64,000 bases of DNA from assembly GCA_002749535.1 (NCBI GenBank), contig MZZL01000137.1, forward strand, positions 208,345 to 272,344, in the 5' to 3' direction. The position numbers were made by a program, and so were the translations under genes. Each line of letters opens with the position of its first letter. Within the stretch, counting starts at the first letter, position 1. This document shows positions 1-14,400 of this stretch, piece by piece. This DNA is from Apophysomyces variabilis (taxonomy: Eukaryota; Mucoromycota; Mucoromycetes; Mucorales; Mucoraceae). The notes below the pieces were generated by a model. The model worked only from the letters and a program-made list of their open reading frames with translations, searched no databases and had not been told where the DNA came from.

Positions 1-1889
1 ATTCTGTCATCTCTACTGCTAATTGGCCTTTGAGAGACTCGTTCCCATGTTATATCCGTATTTAACAGGCTTTATATCCATTGATTTGCATCGATCCATT
101 TAGAATTGCTTCAATTATTTTCTGATACTCCTCAGTGAATACATCACATATCTGGTATAGACTCTTTATGTGCAGTTAGCATGATAAAGCTAATAATTGC
201 TGTTTACACTGTAGACGGCCTACAAGCTACACACAAGTGCTCGTTTGATAGATAGAGAAAAGCTAGGAATTAGTGAATCATGAAAGCAAGGAGCCGAAAG
301 AGGATTGGAATTTCGAAATACAAAGCAAACAATTCCTTCTACCCCGGATATGTTACCCGAGCAAAATGGTTGTTGTTCAACTGCTTTTTCGTTCTAATAT
401 TAACGGTACAAAGTGATATTTCTCCGCTTTTCCCTGGCAGAAAGATTACAAGCGACTGTATGTATCAAGTTGAGACTCTATGCTGGAAAAGCATAGATGT
501 CCGCAAACAGCAAGCAAATAATGACCGGCCCATTTTAAGACTTTCTGAATATGTCCATTTTATCCTGCTTTACTTAGACTTGGATCTGACCTTAGTTTTG
601 CCACGTTTCGAAGTCCCTGTCACATTTAAGTTAGTCTCGGATATGATTTCATATGCAAACAAACATGGCACAATGGGTGAAAAGCTACCTGTACCTTATA
701 GCTTACTGCTATTGGCAAAAATTTGCTGACCAGCATGGTAGGAATGATAACATTCTATCATGGACCGAGAGAGAGAAAGATCAATAACGCCAAGTTTATA
801 CAAAACGATGATGGAATGTGTAAAGGAATATCACAGCTGCCTTGCATGATTTACAATTTTTTTTTTGATTTCATATGCTCGCCAATAACCCAACTCGATG
901 AACATGTTTTGTGTAGAGAAACACCTTATTCCAGTGTAAAACACGTAATCAAAATTTCTGGTTTAAAAAGATAGAAATAAACTAGCATCAGAAACTGCTT
1001 ATTATTGTCACTTATTCCGCTTAAAATACCCAATATATAAACATTGGGTCTGTATGGTTATTTTTCCTCATATTCCATACATTAAGCCCCTCTAGCTTAT
1101 GTTTTCGTTCATCAACTACCATGACATAAATGTATTGGAGAGTCTCGGATACATAACCGCATATCAATCATAAAAACTGCTTAATACGTTCGGACTTTTT
1201 AAAGGATACAATTTAGCCGTCGACTTTTCTAAGGCTTCCTTATAAATGAGCTTTAAAATCAGTACTAAGTTTAATATGATCTATCCGAGCGCGTAGTCTA
1301 TATATCATACATGTGTACATATAATATGGTTTAATCCTCTTTGCCTTCCCAGTTACCAATCAATATCTATTTCTAAGCTTTTGTGAAAATGTTTTTATTT
1401 GCGATGGTTCTGAACTTAAGGGTATGGAATTCAATGACTGATAGTAGTAGCTATGTGTGGCTTTCATGCTCAGAGATGATTAATTCTGCAAAAAATGCAT
1501 ATGAGGTTCGTTCACGGTCCCAACTTTCAGTGTTCCTTCTTGGGAACAATATAGTACCCAAGTTCAAGTATGGCTATCAATATACTCACAGTTTAAATCT
1601 CGCAATCCAGTATAAATTTCTGTTATAATTTGTTGTTGAATTGGACAACTTCTTTGCTAAGGTATACTATATGACCGATTATCAAGCTGTTGATAAATCA
1701 GTCAATGTTATCATGGATATAAAGCTAGCTTGTCTTCTTTTATTTCTTGTTACAATGAAGGCGGTATGAGGAGCGGTCTAAAAAGTTATATTACCCTATT
1801 TAGGTGCATTCCCAAGAGTGTATCTACCTATTAGTGCTATACAGAGTTTGTATAAAAAGAGATTTTCGTGTTTAACTGGCAAATTCCTC
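1..1889. other. Region without a recognised gene
   Basis: AT-rich DNA upstream of the beta-glucosidase gene. The longest open frame is an ATG-started 149-codon frame at 280-729 (+) with one hydrophobic stretch near residues 31-44; I recognise no family in it and AT-rich chance ORFs of this size are possible. Smaller frames at 723-974 and 1383-1628 show nothing recognisable. The last 150-200 bases presumably hold the promoter of the downstream gene, but I see no clear TATA element. Confidence 0.5.
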
Positions 1890-4537
1890 ATGCTTCTCTC
1901 TTACTCTATTTGTTCTTTGCTTTTCCTTTTGGCCACCACGCATGCCGAACCGGTGGCCATACTGTCATGGGAGGAAGCTTACAAGAAGGCGGATGCTCTT
2001 GTGAATCAGATGACGCTTGAGCAAAAAGTCGATTTGACAACGGACATTCCTGTTCCTACAGCCAAATGCTTTGGTTCTACAAAAGAAATACAAAACCCTC
2101 ACTTTCCATCACTTTGTCAGGAGGATGCCTCACTCGGTGTTCATTACACGAAAAATGTCAGTGTATTCGTTGCAGGGATTAACGCTGCTGCTACATTCGA
2201 CAGAAAGTTAATGCGGCAACGCGGTGAGCAAGTAGGCGAGGAGTTTCGCCGTAAGGGTGTCAACATACAACTTGGGCCCGTTATGGACATTATGCGGGTT
2301 CCTACAGCCGGCAGAAACTGGGAAGGGTTTGGAGAAGATCCTTATTTATCCGGTGTCGCTGCTGCAGAAACTGTCCAAGGAACTCAAAGTCAGGGTGTGG
2401 TATGTTTGTTATCAAGGGTTTGTTGGAATGATTTAACATGATTGCCGCAGATATGTGTGGCTAAACACTTCATTGGGAATCAACAAGAAACAAATCGCAG
2501 ATTCGTAAGGACAAAGCCGGATTTTTAAACAAGCCATTAAAAGAAAACAAAAAAACCGTAGGCATCAAACAACATCGATGACAGGACATTGCATGAAGTA
2601 TATCTCTGGCCGTTCGCACGCAGTGTCGAAGTTGGTCTAGCGGGAATTATGTGCAGTTACAATAAAGTGAACGGACAGTACGCATGTGAAAATGACAATA
2701 CGCTGAATACAATCCTGAAAGGCGAGCTTGGCTTCAAAGGGTTTGTCATGACAGACTTTTTGGCAGGAGTATCGACAGTTCCATCGGCATTAAACGGTTT
2801 GGATCTGGCCATGCCAGGTATTCATCCTATTAAATAAGAACCTCATTGTAACTATTCGGTGCAAAGGTGGCGTCAGTTTCCTTGTAGTGAATGTTCCGGC
2901 AGTGTATGGAAGAAGTCTACTTAACGCTGTTCGCAGCGGTCAAGTTCCAGAGTCTCGCGTAAGGTTTACTGATTTGAGGTTCTTGCAGTTAATCTTTGAC
3001 CGAAACAATTAGGTTACAGATATGGCACGCCGCATCGTCGCGGCCTGGTACAAGCTTGGGCAAGACAAGGTATGACAGTAAGATTAATCTATTGGAAGCT
3101 AACTTAGCATCATCATTAGGATTATCCTCGCTTGAGTTTCGACGCCTATCGACGTGATAGAGATGAAGCTATTAATGTTCAAGGCGACCACAAGTATCTG
3201 ATTCGTGAAATAGGTGCTGCCTCGGTTATCCTTTTGAGAAATAGAAATAATATACTGCCTCTACAAGACACAACAGCCAAAATCGCATTGATAGGAAGTG
3301 ATGCTGGGCCAGACCCAGAGTAAGGGAATTGACTTTTAACTTGAACTGGTCTGCTGAAAATTTTTTCTCTTGTATAGTGGACCTAACTTTTGCTTTGACC
3401 ATGCTTGTGATCGTGGTACGCTTGCTCAAGGATGGGGAACAGGAACTGCCGATTATCCTTATCTGATCACTGTAAGAGTGTGTTGGTAAACTAAGAACTT
3501 ATAACAAACGCTCTCTCTGTTGCAGCCTTACGAAGGAATCCAAGCTCGTGTTTCAAACAGCACAAATATTCTATTTAGCTTAGATAATTGGGATCTGCAA
3601 GAAGCTACAAGAACAGCACGCGGTGCTAATGTAGCCATTGTATTTGCGACCGCTGACAGCGGGGAAGATTATTTACTTGTTGACAACAACATAGGCGATA
3701 GGAAAAACATGTCATTATGGAATAACGGCGATAATCTGGTACTGTATATATGCTAATATTTTTTCCCAATTTCCTTGCATTTCCTAACATGAACTGTAGA
3801 TCAAAGCAGTTGCCGATGCCAATGAAAATACTATCGTTGTTATCCATTCTGTTGGTCCTGTGTTGATGCCTTGGATAGACCATCCAAACATCAAGGCTAT
3901 TGTATGGCCAGGTTTACCAGGTCAAGAGTCAGGAAATGCTCTTGCTGATGTTTTGTTTGGCGATGTAAACCCATCCGGACGATTACCTTTCACACTCGCA
4001 AAGGCGGAAAGCGACTATCCTGCAAGGCTCCGATACTCGTTTATTGTAAATAACATAAAAATCCTCGTTCAATCATGTGCTAACCTGCAGAAATAGAACG
4101 AGTACAAGGAAAAACTACTTGTTGGTTATCGTTGGTTTGACGCAATGAATATTGAACCACATTTTGAGTTCGGCTTTGGCTTGTCCTATACCAAATTTGA
4201 GTATGAAGGTCTTTCGCTCGAGGTTGGTGGACACAAAGTGAACGCTTCTATATCTGTGATGAATGTTGGCGATCGAGACGGTGCTGAAGTCGTTCAAGCT
4301 TATCTCTCATTCCCAGATTACGTTGGAGAGCCTCCAAAAATCTTGCGTGGGTTCGAAAGGGTCTTTGTGAAAGTAGGAGACAAGGTCAACGTGAGCTTCC
4401 AGTTCGGCGAAACTGAGCTCAGCTACTGGAATACTGATAGCAAAACTTGGGTCATTCCCAAAGGCAGATTTGTACTTCATATCGGTGCCAGCAGTCGCGA
4501 TATTCGCATGACAACCAAGTTTGATATTACTGACTGA
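1890..4537 (+). CDS. Secreted GH3 beta-glucosidase
   Basis: Retaining exo-acting beta-glucosidase of glycoside hydrolase family 3, which removes terminal beta-D-glucose from cello-oligosaccharides or other beta-glucans outside the cell. The ATG at 1890 gives a hydrophobic signal peptide ending in a THA|EP-type cleavage site; the frame is open further upstream but without another ATG. About eight exons separated by short introns. Seen in order: N-terminal barrel with GPVMDIMRVPTAGRNWEGFGEDP, the AKHFIGNQQETNR substrate-binding block, MCSYNKVNG, then GFVMTDFLAG where the Asp is the expected nucleophile (family motif SDW); the alpha/beta sandwich domain with GANVAIVFA and the WPGLPGQESG block; and a C-terminal fibronectin-III-like domain (FEFGFGLSYTKFEY) ending at 4537. 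The splice joining the nucleophile exon to the next (near 2817-2895) is the least certain. Substrate specificity cannot be read from sequence. Confidence 0.9.
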
Positions 4538-5762
4538 TTGATCTGTCTAGTATATGATAATGCGATAAAGATCCTCGAAATCGATGCAACTACTTATCTA
4601 GATTCTGATCTCTGTTGTCAATAATAAATAGAAGTTAACAAAGTCTTTTACTACACGTTTTAACTGCTATTAGCCTGTTTAAAGTTTGGTTACCAGGCCT
4701 CGTACCGTAATTCCGTTGCGTTGATATGATAATCAAATAGGTAACACTTTGTGAATTCAGTAACAGCAATGTATACGAGCCCTTACTTGGCTTGCATAGC
4801 GTGATTGCAGTTCTCTGGCAAAACGTAATGTGCATCTACGATTGCTGATGTATGGGGAATATGTGATACTATGCTACCATCGCCGTTATTTTATTGTAGG
4901 TTTTCGGGCAATACATTGTGTCATTTTCAGAAAGAAAAACCCCAACCCGAACCAAATGATCTTTGCCAAGTTGATTTGCATCAGAGATTATTCCAATAGA
5001 TAATCGTGGAAAGCATAATCGTTCGGATTAGATAAAAATAGTCATTCTCCTAAAACAAACTAATTTCAACGTGTAAATCATGATAAGGATTTGCCTAACA
5101 ACGAGTGCATTTACCATTGAAAAATTCTTTCCAGTTTTATGCATAAAAAATGCTGATAGTCATTTTACGGACATCTCTGTAAATGTCTTGATTGGTTAGA
5201 GACTATGCCAACATAGGATTGATAACTTCAGCCTTTGAAGCGGAAGGAAATAAAAATAAGTGCTGTTCTGTTTGGAATAATGGTGGTGGTATGGCTAATA
5301 CAATGCCCAATGGGAAAGTGGTTAGTGCTAAAGGTTTGTAAAATAAAGCGTGTATTATTTTAGGTACCTATATAGACTCCATACATATTTTTTGGTTATG
5401 AACTAGTATCTCCTTCAAACCATCGATCGACTTATGTATGAACGGTGATCAGTGATGATGGCAATGTTCTGAAAATCGGAGCTTGCATTTGCAAATGTGT
5501 GACCGATGTTTCCACTCTTCCTAATGTCCTCGCCCTCTTTTTTCTTTTTTGTCTCAAATTCCTTTTCAGACCCCCACTGTTGTTGTCATCACTTCGGAAC
5601 AAAACGTCTCCTCAAAGGCTGGTTTCCCTGACACATCATCTACTACTCTTCTTCTTTTGACTTTCCGCTTTTTATTTTTCTCATTAAATACATCTCTTTT
5701 TTCTCTTTCTTTTTCTCTCTCTTTCTCTCTCTTCTTCTCCTTCTTTTATAATTTTGTGACTT
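4538..5762. other. Intergenic, with pyrimidine-rich tract near the PP2A start
   Basis: No coding region recognised. About 5500-5755 the plus strand is strongly C/T-rich (runs of CTTT and TCTC), ending a few bases before the PP2A start codon. Such CT blocks are common in promoters and 5' leaders of highly expressed fungal genes, so I read this as the PP2A promoter/leader. Small open frames in the tract are low-complexity artefacts. Confidence 0.5.
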
Positions 5763-7048
<1,286 letters not shown>

Positions 7049-7680
7049 AAAAAAGTACTTTAACTAAGCAGAGTAGTAACAGTGCGTCTGCCATCACTTG
7101 AATCTCTTTTAGACCAATCAGACTGTCTATCCATTTGTTGTGTTGTATAACTTTTTTTCCCTTATTTTCGATGAGACCTTTTTTAACCAGTGAAGTAAAT
7201 TCATGGTTCTCAACACTATTTCTAATGGTGAATCAGGAACATAAAGAACAAAGGAAGCAAGCATGTTGAATTTCTTTTAAGCCGAGTTAGATTATAGATT
7301 CAATTTTAGTCTGTGGGCGGGTCAATCGCACCATGTTTTCTACCCGACCGTGTTGATCGCTTGCCAAATAGGTGTAAATGTGCTACCAAGCTATCTGAAA
7401 TTTGTTCGTGCATTTTTTTTTCGGTACCCCTTTTCCACTCTTCTTTCCTTTTGCTCCTTCAGCTTTTTCTTACCCCGCAAACACACTCATACACACATAC
7501 ACTCTCATCCACCCATTCACCCAACCCCCCCTTTTCGAATACTCTTTCGTTTTAAAGCTTGACTTTGATATTCCCCCTTCCACTTCCTTTTCATCTCTTT
7601 CGTGTTTTAGTCCCTCATTCCACAGCCGCCTTATTTCTTCCTTTTTCTATACATTATAATCGTTAAACAATTCAACAATA
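7049..7680. other. Intergenic; CT-rich promoter/leader of CDC11
   Basis: No gene recognised. From about 7410 to 7660 the plus strand is almost pure pyrimidine with CA-rich interruptions (a CACACAT stretch near 7490). It ends about 20 bases before the CDC11 start codon and mirrors the tract in front of PP2A. Apparent ORFs here are low-complexity. Confidence 0.5.
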
Positions 7681-9615
7681 ATGGCTCATGTAAGAAATCC
7701 ACGAAGCTGACTTTATCATGCACCAAAGAAAACTCATCATCTATCTATCTACAGAGATTAGGTGGTCGTAGAAAAAACGTTAAAAAAGGATTCCAATTCA
7801 CTCTGATGGTCGTCGGTAAGAACATCATTTCCGCACATACCGCACTTTTTTCTCTCTCTTTTATGGTCTACCCAAAAATAACCATATTATTCTTCAGGCG
7901 CCTCTGGTACTGGCCGTACCACGTTCGTGAACACGCTCTGTGACTCCAATGTTCTTGCCAAAAAGGTATGCGATAATCCCGAAGAGGCGCATAACGAAGA
8001 AGGCATTACCATCAAACCTGTGTCTGTCGGTAAGAAAAAAAGACCCGCTTGATGATAGTCTCTCTAAAAAGTATATGTGTATATCAGAATTGGATGAAGA
8101 TGGTGTCAGGTAAAGTTTTCAAGAAAAAAAAATCACGGATCCAAATACTAGGGACCAAGGGGAGACCTAGGGGACGCAGAAAAGAAAGGCACAGGGGAAA
8201 GAGAAAAAAAGGCTTTTCGAAGGACCCTTGATGCTCCCTATAAGCTACAGACAAAATACCACATACAGACGCTAACTTATTTGCTATGTTCATTTATTCA
8301 GAATTTCATTGACTATCGTGGATACTCCAGGTTTCGGTGACAACATTGACAATGAAAGATGGTAAAGTCCATAACATTATGCAAATATCGTGTTCTAATG
8401 ATTTCGCGTCATACCTTTAGTTTCCAAGAAATCGTTGGTTATTTGGAACGACAATACGATGATATCTTGGCCGAAGAATCCAGAATCAAACGTAACCCTC
8501 GGTTCCGCGATAACCGTGTTCATGCATTGCTTTATTTCATTTCCCCTACAGGCCACGCGTAAGTCTGTGATTCATTGTTTCCAACAGACCGTTGAGTTTA
8601 TTATTCCTAAAATAGTCTTCGCGAGATCGACATCGAACTGATGCGCCGATTGAGTCCCCGTGTGAATGTTATCCCAGTTGTTGGACGTGCTGATTCTCTC
8701 ACACCCCAGGAACTGAAGGATTTCAAGAGAAGAGTATGATACCAATGTCTACTTTCACTCGACATCTCATAAATGGCAATATAGATTATGGAAGACATTG
8801 AACATTATAATATTCCCATCTATAACTTCCCCTACGATGTTGAGGAAGATGATGAAGATACCATCGAAGAGAACAGTGAATTAAGGGTAAATGCTCACTT
8901 CCTTTTTTTAATGTTGGAAGCTGAAACTTCAGATCTATCATAGGCACTTCTACCGTTCTCCATTATTGGAAGTGATGAAGAAATCGTCGTGAACGGACGT
9001 ACTGTGCGAGGTCGTCAGTATCCCTGGGGTGCCGTTGAAGGTAGGTCGACAATTATGATAGAGACGCATAGTATACTGAATCTACTGGTAAAATAGTTGA
9101 CAACCCCCAGCATTCCGATTTTGCTAGATTGCGATCAGCGCTCTTGAGGTAATAACTTGGCTTACTGAGGTTGTTAACATGTGTCTAATGGTTATGTACG
9201 CAGCTCTCATTTACAGGATCTTAAAGAAATCACCCATGACTTCCTGTACGAAAACTACCGTACTGAAAAGCTTAGTCGCACTGTCAGTGGTGGTGATGCA
9301 GAGTAAGTCTCTTGTTGAGCATAAATAATGAGTACTAAGCCGTATCTTAGGGATGCTGCATTGAACGCCGAAGATATGGCAAGCCAGAGCGTTCGTCTGA
9401 AGGAGGAACAGCTGCGAAAGGAAGAAGAAAAGGTAAACTTGCTTGTAAATGATCTTTTGATTCGAGGATATTCATCGATCACAATCTAGCTTCGTGAGAT
9501 TGAATTGAAGGTTCAGCGCGAGATCCAAGAAAAGAGAGCAGAGCTTTTGAGCAAAGAGGAAGCGTTGCGTAATTTGGAAGCGAAATTAGCACAAGCTCAG
9601 TTATCCGATGCTTAA
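7681..9615 (+). CDS. CDC11: Septin Cdc11
   Basis: Septin GTPase-fold protein that polymerises into filaments and rings at the cortex, marking septation and branching sites. In yeast Cdc11 caps the hetero-octameric rod. The first coding exon is only nine bases (Met-Ala-His) before an intron at 7690; about ten short introns follow. Seen: a basic stretch [11 protein letters not shown] (polybasic lipid-binding region), the P-loop [10 protein letters not shown], the switch/G3 block [14 protein letters not shown], the septin unique-element YPWGAVEV, and a charged C-terminal coiled coil ([15 protein letters not shown]). The P-loop carries Arg where active GTPases have Lys, and the G4 position reads GRAD rather than AKAD; both agree with the Cdc11 subgroup, regarded as catalytically inactive. 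[15 protein letters not shown] and [11 protein letters not shown] closely resemble yeast Cdc11. Confidence 0.93.
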
Positions 9616-10202
9616 GCAGATTCAAAGAAAAATGAGGTTGCATAACCGTTACTTTTAACCTTATCATTTTGCCTAGAAAGTTATGCTAATTTCAACCATT
9701 TTTTTATAATTCTATTCTTCATTATTTCGCAAGTTTTTCTCTCTTTCTTTTCAGACTTTTTTTTAATCGCTTTTTTATAGCTTCTTTGACACACTGATAA
9801 ATCAAAAGAAGTGAACGAAGAAAAAAAGGAGCATTTTAGTTTCTCAGACGATCATTTGATAGCACTACGATTTACCGGATTTCGAAATCTTTTATTTGCG
9901 TCTGTTTCATAACACTTCGCGTTGATGCATAAGATAGATTTACACTGTTGAATAGCTATTTTAGATCAATTGCCTCTTGATATATGCGTGTCGTTTAAAG
10001 ATGCGTAATGGTTTGAAGGGGTGTTCTGTTTAACTTTGGTTTGGACATGTCGTCTTCCTTTCATAGACCACCCATTTACATAACAAGCCCATGTTCTCGT
10101 TTTCTTCGTAAGTGTATTTGCTCTATTGTAAATCATTAATCTAGAGTAGCGTAAAAATTTGTTTCAATACAGAGTGCTTTACTGAGTTGTCCAATAAAAA
10201 CT
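9616..10202. other. Intergenic between CDC11 and the GNAT gene
   Basis: Nothing coding seen. Holds the CDC11 3' untranslated region (T-rich, 9690-9780) and the upstream region of the acetyltransferase gene. No clear TATA box or repeat. Confidence 0.5.
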
Positions 10203-10631
10203 ATGACGATCCAGGTCCAGTTATTATCCACGCCAGACGATGATTCTGTAGCGCAAATCACCAAACTTGTGAAAGAGCTTTCCTCAGCCGCCAACGATGA
10301 ATATACTAGAGATGCTATTGAATCCGCATCCAACCAAATCTTAATTGCTCGAGCTGACGATGGAACGATTGTCGGAACCGCTACCATGGTCATGGTCCCT
10401 TGTCTGAGCGGCCGACGAGTGCATATTGAAGATGTCGTCGTGACCAAGGACTATCAAAAACAAGGTATCGCCACCATGCTTTTGAAAGAAGCTGTAGAAC
10501 GCGCAAAGAAAGAAGGCGCCCGAACAATTGACATGACGAGTCGACCTGAACGGGAAGCAGCCAATGCCTTGTATAAAAAGTTAGGATTCATTCAACGTGA
10601 TACCAATGTTTATCGATATAGCGAAAAATAA
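10203..10631 (+). CDS. GNAT-family N-acetyltransferase
   Basis: Single-exon 142-residue protein with the GCN5-related acetyltransferase fold, which transfers acetyl from acetyl-CoA to an amine. Residues about 50-60 form the beta3/beta4 core (ILIARADDGTIVGTATMVM). VHIEDVVVTKDYQKQGIATML holds motif A, with Q-K-Q-G-I-A as the pyrophosphate-binding loop. EREAANALYKKLGF near the C-terminus is motif B with the usual Tyr. The length fits a stand-alone GNAT of the small prokaryote-like type. The substrate cannot be told from sequence. Its stop lies 34 bases from the stop of the convergent GCP5 gene. Confidence 0.88.
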   Translation: MTIQVQLLSTPDDDSVAQITKLVKELSSAANDEYTRDAIESASNQILIARADDGTIVGTATMVMVPCLSGRRVHIEDVVVTKDYQKQGIATMLLKEAVERAKKEGARTIDMTSRPEREAANALYKKLGFIQRDTNVYRYSEK

Positions 10632-10665
10632 ACATTATAGATAGCGTCTAGTTTATTGAGTCTTC

Positions 10666-13600
10666 TCAGTAATTGATTGGGGAACTTTCACGCCCCCTCA
10701 AAGGGTTTTCATCCGCACGGTTTGGCTCCAAAGACAAAGATAGCGCTTCAACTGCATTATATCACGTTAAGTTTCTTCTCGTGACAAAAACATAAACGAA
10801 ATTTACTTACACCATGGAAACCCTCCCTTCTGCCCTAAAATGAAGAGACTCTTGGAAACAAACTGATGGATCCGACTGAAATACATCTCCAGCTTCGCTA
10901 TCGTCTTGCTGTTGCTTTCACAGACATTCGCAGGCGTATCATCGACTGAGCTCATCTGGTCAAACAGAGTGGCCAGCGTCTCCACCATATCAAGGACTTG
11001 AACAATCGCATTCATAATGGATTTTGTCTACGTGGTTCCATTAATACAAAATCACGCATTCTCATTTCTTTTTCTTTTTACCTTTTCGTTGAGCAAGCAT
11101 CGGTCTACAATTCGTCGTACATAATTTCCATGTAATACTGTAATCTCGTCCACATCGTTAGTTTTACTCAGATTTTCACGGAACTTGATAGTCTCTGCAT
11201 GCAGTATCTAAACAATCATATATGAGAAAGATCGCTTGGTCCCAGTCTAAGGAGCTTTGATCCCCTTACTGTAGTCATAATATAGCGCCAGAATGTGTTA
11301 ACAAACCACATCAACCGTATACGCATCGAATAGAATTGCATGGGGTTATCTATAAGTGGCTGCCCGTAGAAAATGGATCTTTTTTCAAGCACGTATTTGG
11401 CGCGCTTGAGTCTCAGCAGCAAAACAGCAATCTTATTATAATCTGGCAAGGTTGCATCGCTGATAAAATTATTGATTGGCCAGGGTGTCTACAAACAAAA
11501 AAGATCAGTGCTTCAACCATATTATGTACACAGTTCGTTACATTGCACTCGAAAACAATATAGTCCAAACCCGATGCGATAGAAGTTGGCTCTGTCTCTT
11601 GAGGGACGTTGATGCGGACTTGTATTTGATCATCGATGAGTGATTGACTACAAGCGTCCATAAACATTTTTTGGAGCTCTCCCTGTTGCCATAGCATTTT
11701 TTGATCCATCTGCATTGTAATATCAGTGAAATGCTTACAAAAATAGAAACATACATGTGCAAATAAAGCTTCGCAAAAAGAATGCATACAGTCGCCTTCT
11801 AGCATCAAGTACACTGAAGCGAGGGACAAAAGATGCTGTGATAAACCGCAATCGTTCTGTAATATCTGGTTCATTTCATAGCAAGAAGTCTCATATGGAA
11901 AGTCTATGTAGGTTTCCGTGCAGCGGATCATGGCCTGTTGAAACAGAATGCCATCAGGAACTTTCAAAGTTCCATCTTCTGTAGTATGATGCTGAGCATC
12001 TGCTAATGGAAAAAGTGTGCGTGCAAAAAGGTCGCTCTTTCTAACCGTAGGGCAGGTTTCCACCATCTGCAGGTTTTCTGGTTCAGTGAACATGATTTGA
12101 GAGAAAATTTCACCAAACGGCCGGTATTGCTGCTCGCGCTCCTGTGAAAAAGAAAAGCATTACATCAAAAATACGCATTTATAATCTGCAAACATACATT
12201 GGACTTCTGCAGACGGGACATAAGATATACCGCCTTTCCAGTATAAAATGCCCGAGCTGTAAAGCGCTGTTCAAACAATGGACACGCATGATCGTACTTA
12301 TCGTTGACCCATTGACTTTGAAACCCGGATGCCCAGAATGAGGAACTGTCTTCATCCACGGATGGACTTCTGTAATGTATGCAATGTAGTGTTTCAGGAT
12401 GGATATCTAACGCATACTATGTCTGGTTATTTACCTGGATACGAAGAATTCGTTAGCCAAATCGCCTAATAGCGATCCATGAAAAATCCAGTCATCCATC
12501 ATACGCCCGTAAGGTACCAATGTTTTCTGAAAGATACGCAAGAGCGTCAAAAATGTGGCTCTTTCGTTAGCCATCTGAGCTTCATAGACGTGATTGTATA
12601 AAACTGATAATATTTGCTCAGCTATTTCTTTAGGAGTACTCGATGAATCTAAACAATAGTTAGTTACATTTTTGTTTCAAGTTCTCTCTATTACCTATGG
12701 ACATGTCTTTCATAATTATTTCGTGCAGATTTTCAAAGTATTTCATAGGTTCGTTCAGGCACATTTCAAGTTTCAAAAGCGATGACACTTGTTCGTTTCC
12801 TACTTTCTTCGGCTAAGCGAAATGAAGAAGACTAATTATACTTATACCATGTGACGGATTTAGATAGTTCCATTCCATTTGAGTAATAGTACTTTCGAAC
12901 TCCTGCAAGGTATTTGCCACAGCGACAGCAAAAGCTTGGTATATTTGACCGTAGGATTGTGTAGGTAATCGGAGAACACTTTCAAAAGTTTAAAAGAGCA
13001 TCCATGAATTCTGCAGCCAAACCTTTCTACATGACACCTCAGGACAGAGAGAGTGTTTCCTAGCTTGCAAAATTGTTCCCATAACTTTCGTATCGCTGCA
13101 CCACTTAAGTGCTTGATCGCAAAGCTCTCATCAATCTGTTGCTCTTGACGGTTAGTGGACAATTTTGGTAATTGAATGCTTTACCAGAAAGTATCTTTGC
13201 ATATGATCTTCTTCAAGCCTGAAAATAGCTCCTTCACAGCCGCGCAATAAAAATATTACTTCTCGAATAGCGTCTATCTCGTCTATATTAAACGGTGCGT
13301 AATCTGCACTATCATTGTTTTGATAAGCATGGACAACCGCTCCTAAAAATGCAACAATTGGTTTCTGAATGCTCGCCTTGAAATAACATCAACATACTTA
13401 AACGACACGCATTGCGCATGATAGGTTCATCGGAGGTATCAACTATTCCAGAGATGTGTTCACTAGTTAGATATCATAAATCTTCGATTTTTTCGTTTTT
13501 ACCTATTTTCATACTGTTTCCTTCTCTCCAATATTGCCGGGATTTTACTCGATCCAACGCGTTTGGGTCTCCTTGAACATCCATGTCCATCAGATCAGTG

Positions 13601-14400
13601 TTCTCTTCGAACAATCCCTCCCCTAACTGGTTTTCAGCTTGTCGCATCTTAGGTTTCTTCTATTTTCTGCATTAGAGCGAACAAGCACACTACAACATCT
13701 ACCACCAGCCTGCTGCTTTATGTGTTCTTTATCAAGTTCGAAATCTTCCTCTGACCAATCATCTTCGGAAGACATATTGTCCGGCTCTAACCAATGTTCT
13801 CCTGTGAAAGGCTCTTCTTCCGTAAGCTCTTTCCACACATTTTTGCGCACCACAGGCGTAGATTTTGGTTCTTTGTATTCTACGGACAGAGGAGACGATG
13901 ACAGGGCAAGCAGCAACGATAACACATCGTATTTAAGAACACGTTGCTAATGAGCGTGAAAAGGATAAAAGAACAAATAAGATGCTTAGAATCTCTGGCT
14001 TCCTGTGCTTGTTACATTTGTCTCTGCTGGGCTGATAGGTCTATCTGTATCTAAGAATGAACTTGTATATGTTTTCAGCAAATCAGCTCGCCGATCATAA
14101 CCTTTGATAATAAACTTTTCTTGTAAACTTGATATACAGAATATGTCATTAAAAGTCCGTTTATAGCAAACTCATTACTTTGTTATTCGTTTTACGATCT
14201 CATGTTCATCGGTGCTGGTAAAACGATGTCGTCCCAACCGTTCTTGGATCGTTTTAAACCAACGTGCCCATTCGACAGATCCTTCCTGGAATTCGAACAA
14301 ACTTTAGACGAGTAATAACAGCAACAATCGTAGAAACCTCTAACTGCGTAAAGTGCTGTAAGATTTCACGCGTAGCCTGTGTAGTAAGTCTGATTGACAT
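10666..14400 (-). CDS. TUBGCP5: Gamma-tubulin complex component 5 (Spc97/Spc98 family)
   Basis: Subunit of the gamma-tubulin ring complex that nucleates microtubules at the spindle pole body. The ATG at 14400 opens a short exon (MSIRLTTQATREILQHFTQLE), followed by EGSVEWARWF and FIIKGYDRRADLLKTYTSSF exons. The block VLSLLLALSSSPLSVEY followed by a W-rich acidic linker (13623-13948) resembles the GCP5 linker between GRIP1 and GRIP2. The C-terminal GRIP2 region is clear: YNKIAVLLLRLKRAKYVLEK, MRIRLMWFVNTFWRYIM, then DEITVLHGNYVRRIVDRCLL, the gamma-tubulin-binding part. At least ten introns, most about 50 nt. The last exon, ENPLRGRESSPINY, ends at 10666. Closest counterparts are human GCP5 and S. 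pombe Mod21; GCP4 or GCP6 is the main alternative. Exon borders between 12100 and 13600 were not all fixed. Confidence 0.78.

Noticed and set aside
280..729. 149-codon ORF near the left edge
   Set aside because: It has an ATG and a hydrophobic stretch but no conserved motif; too weak to call a gene.
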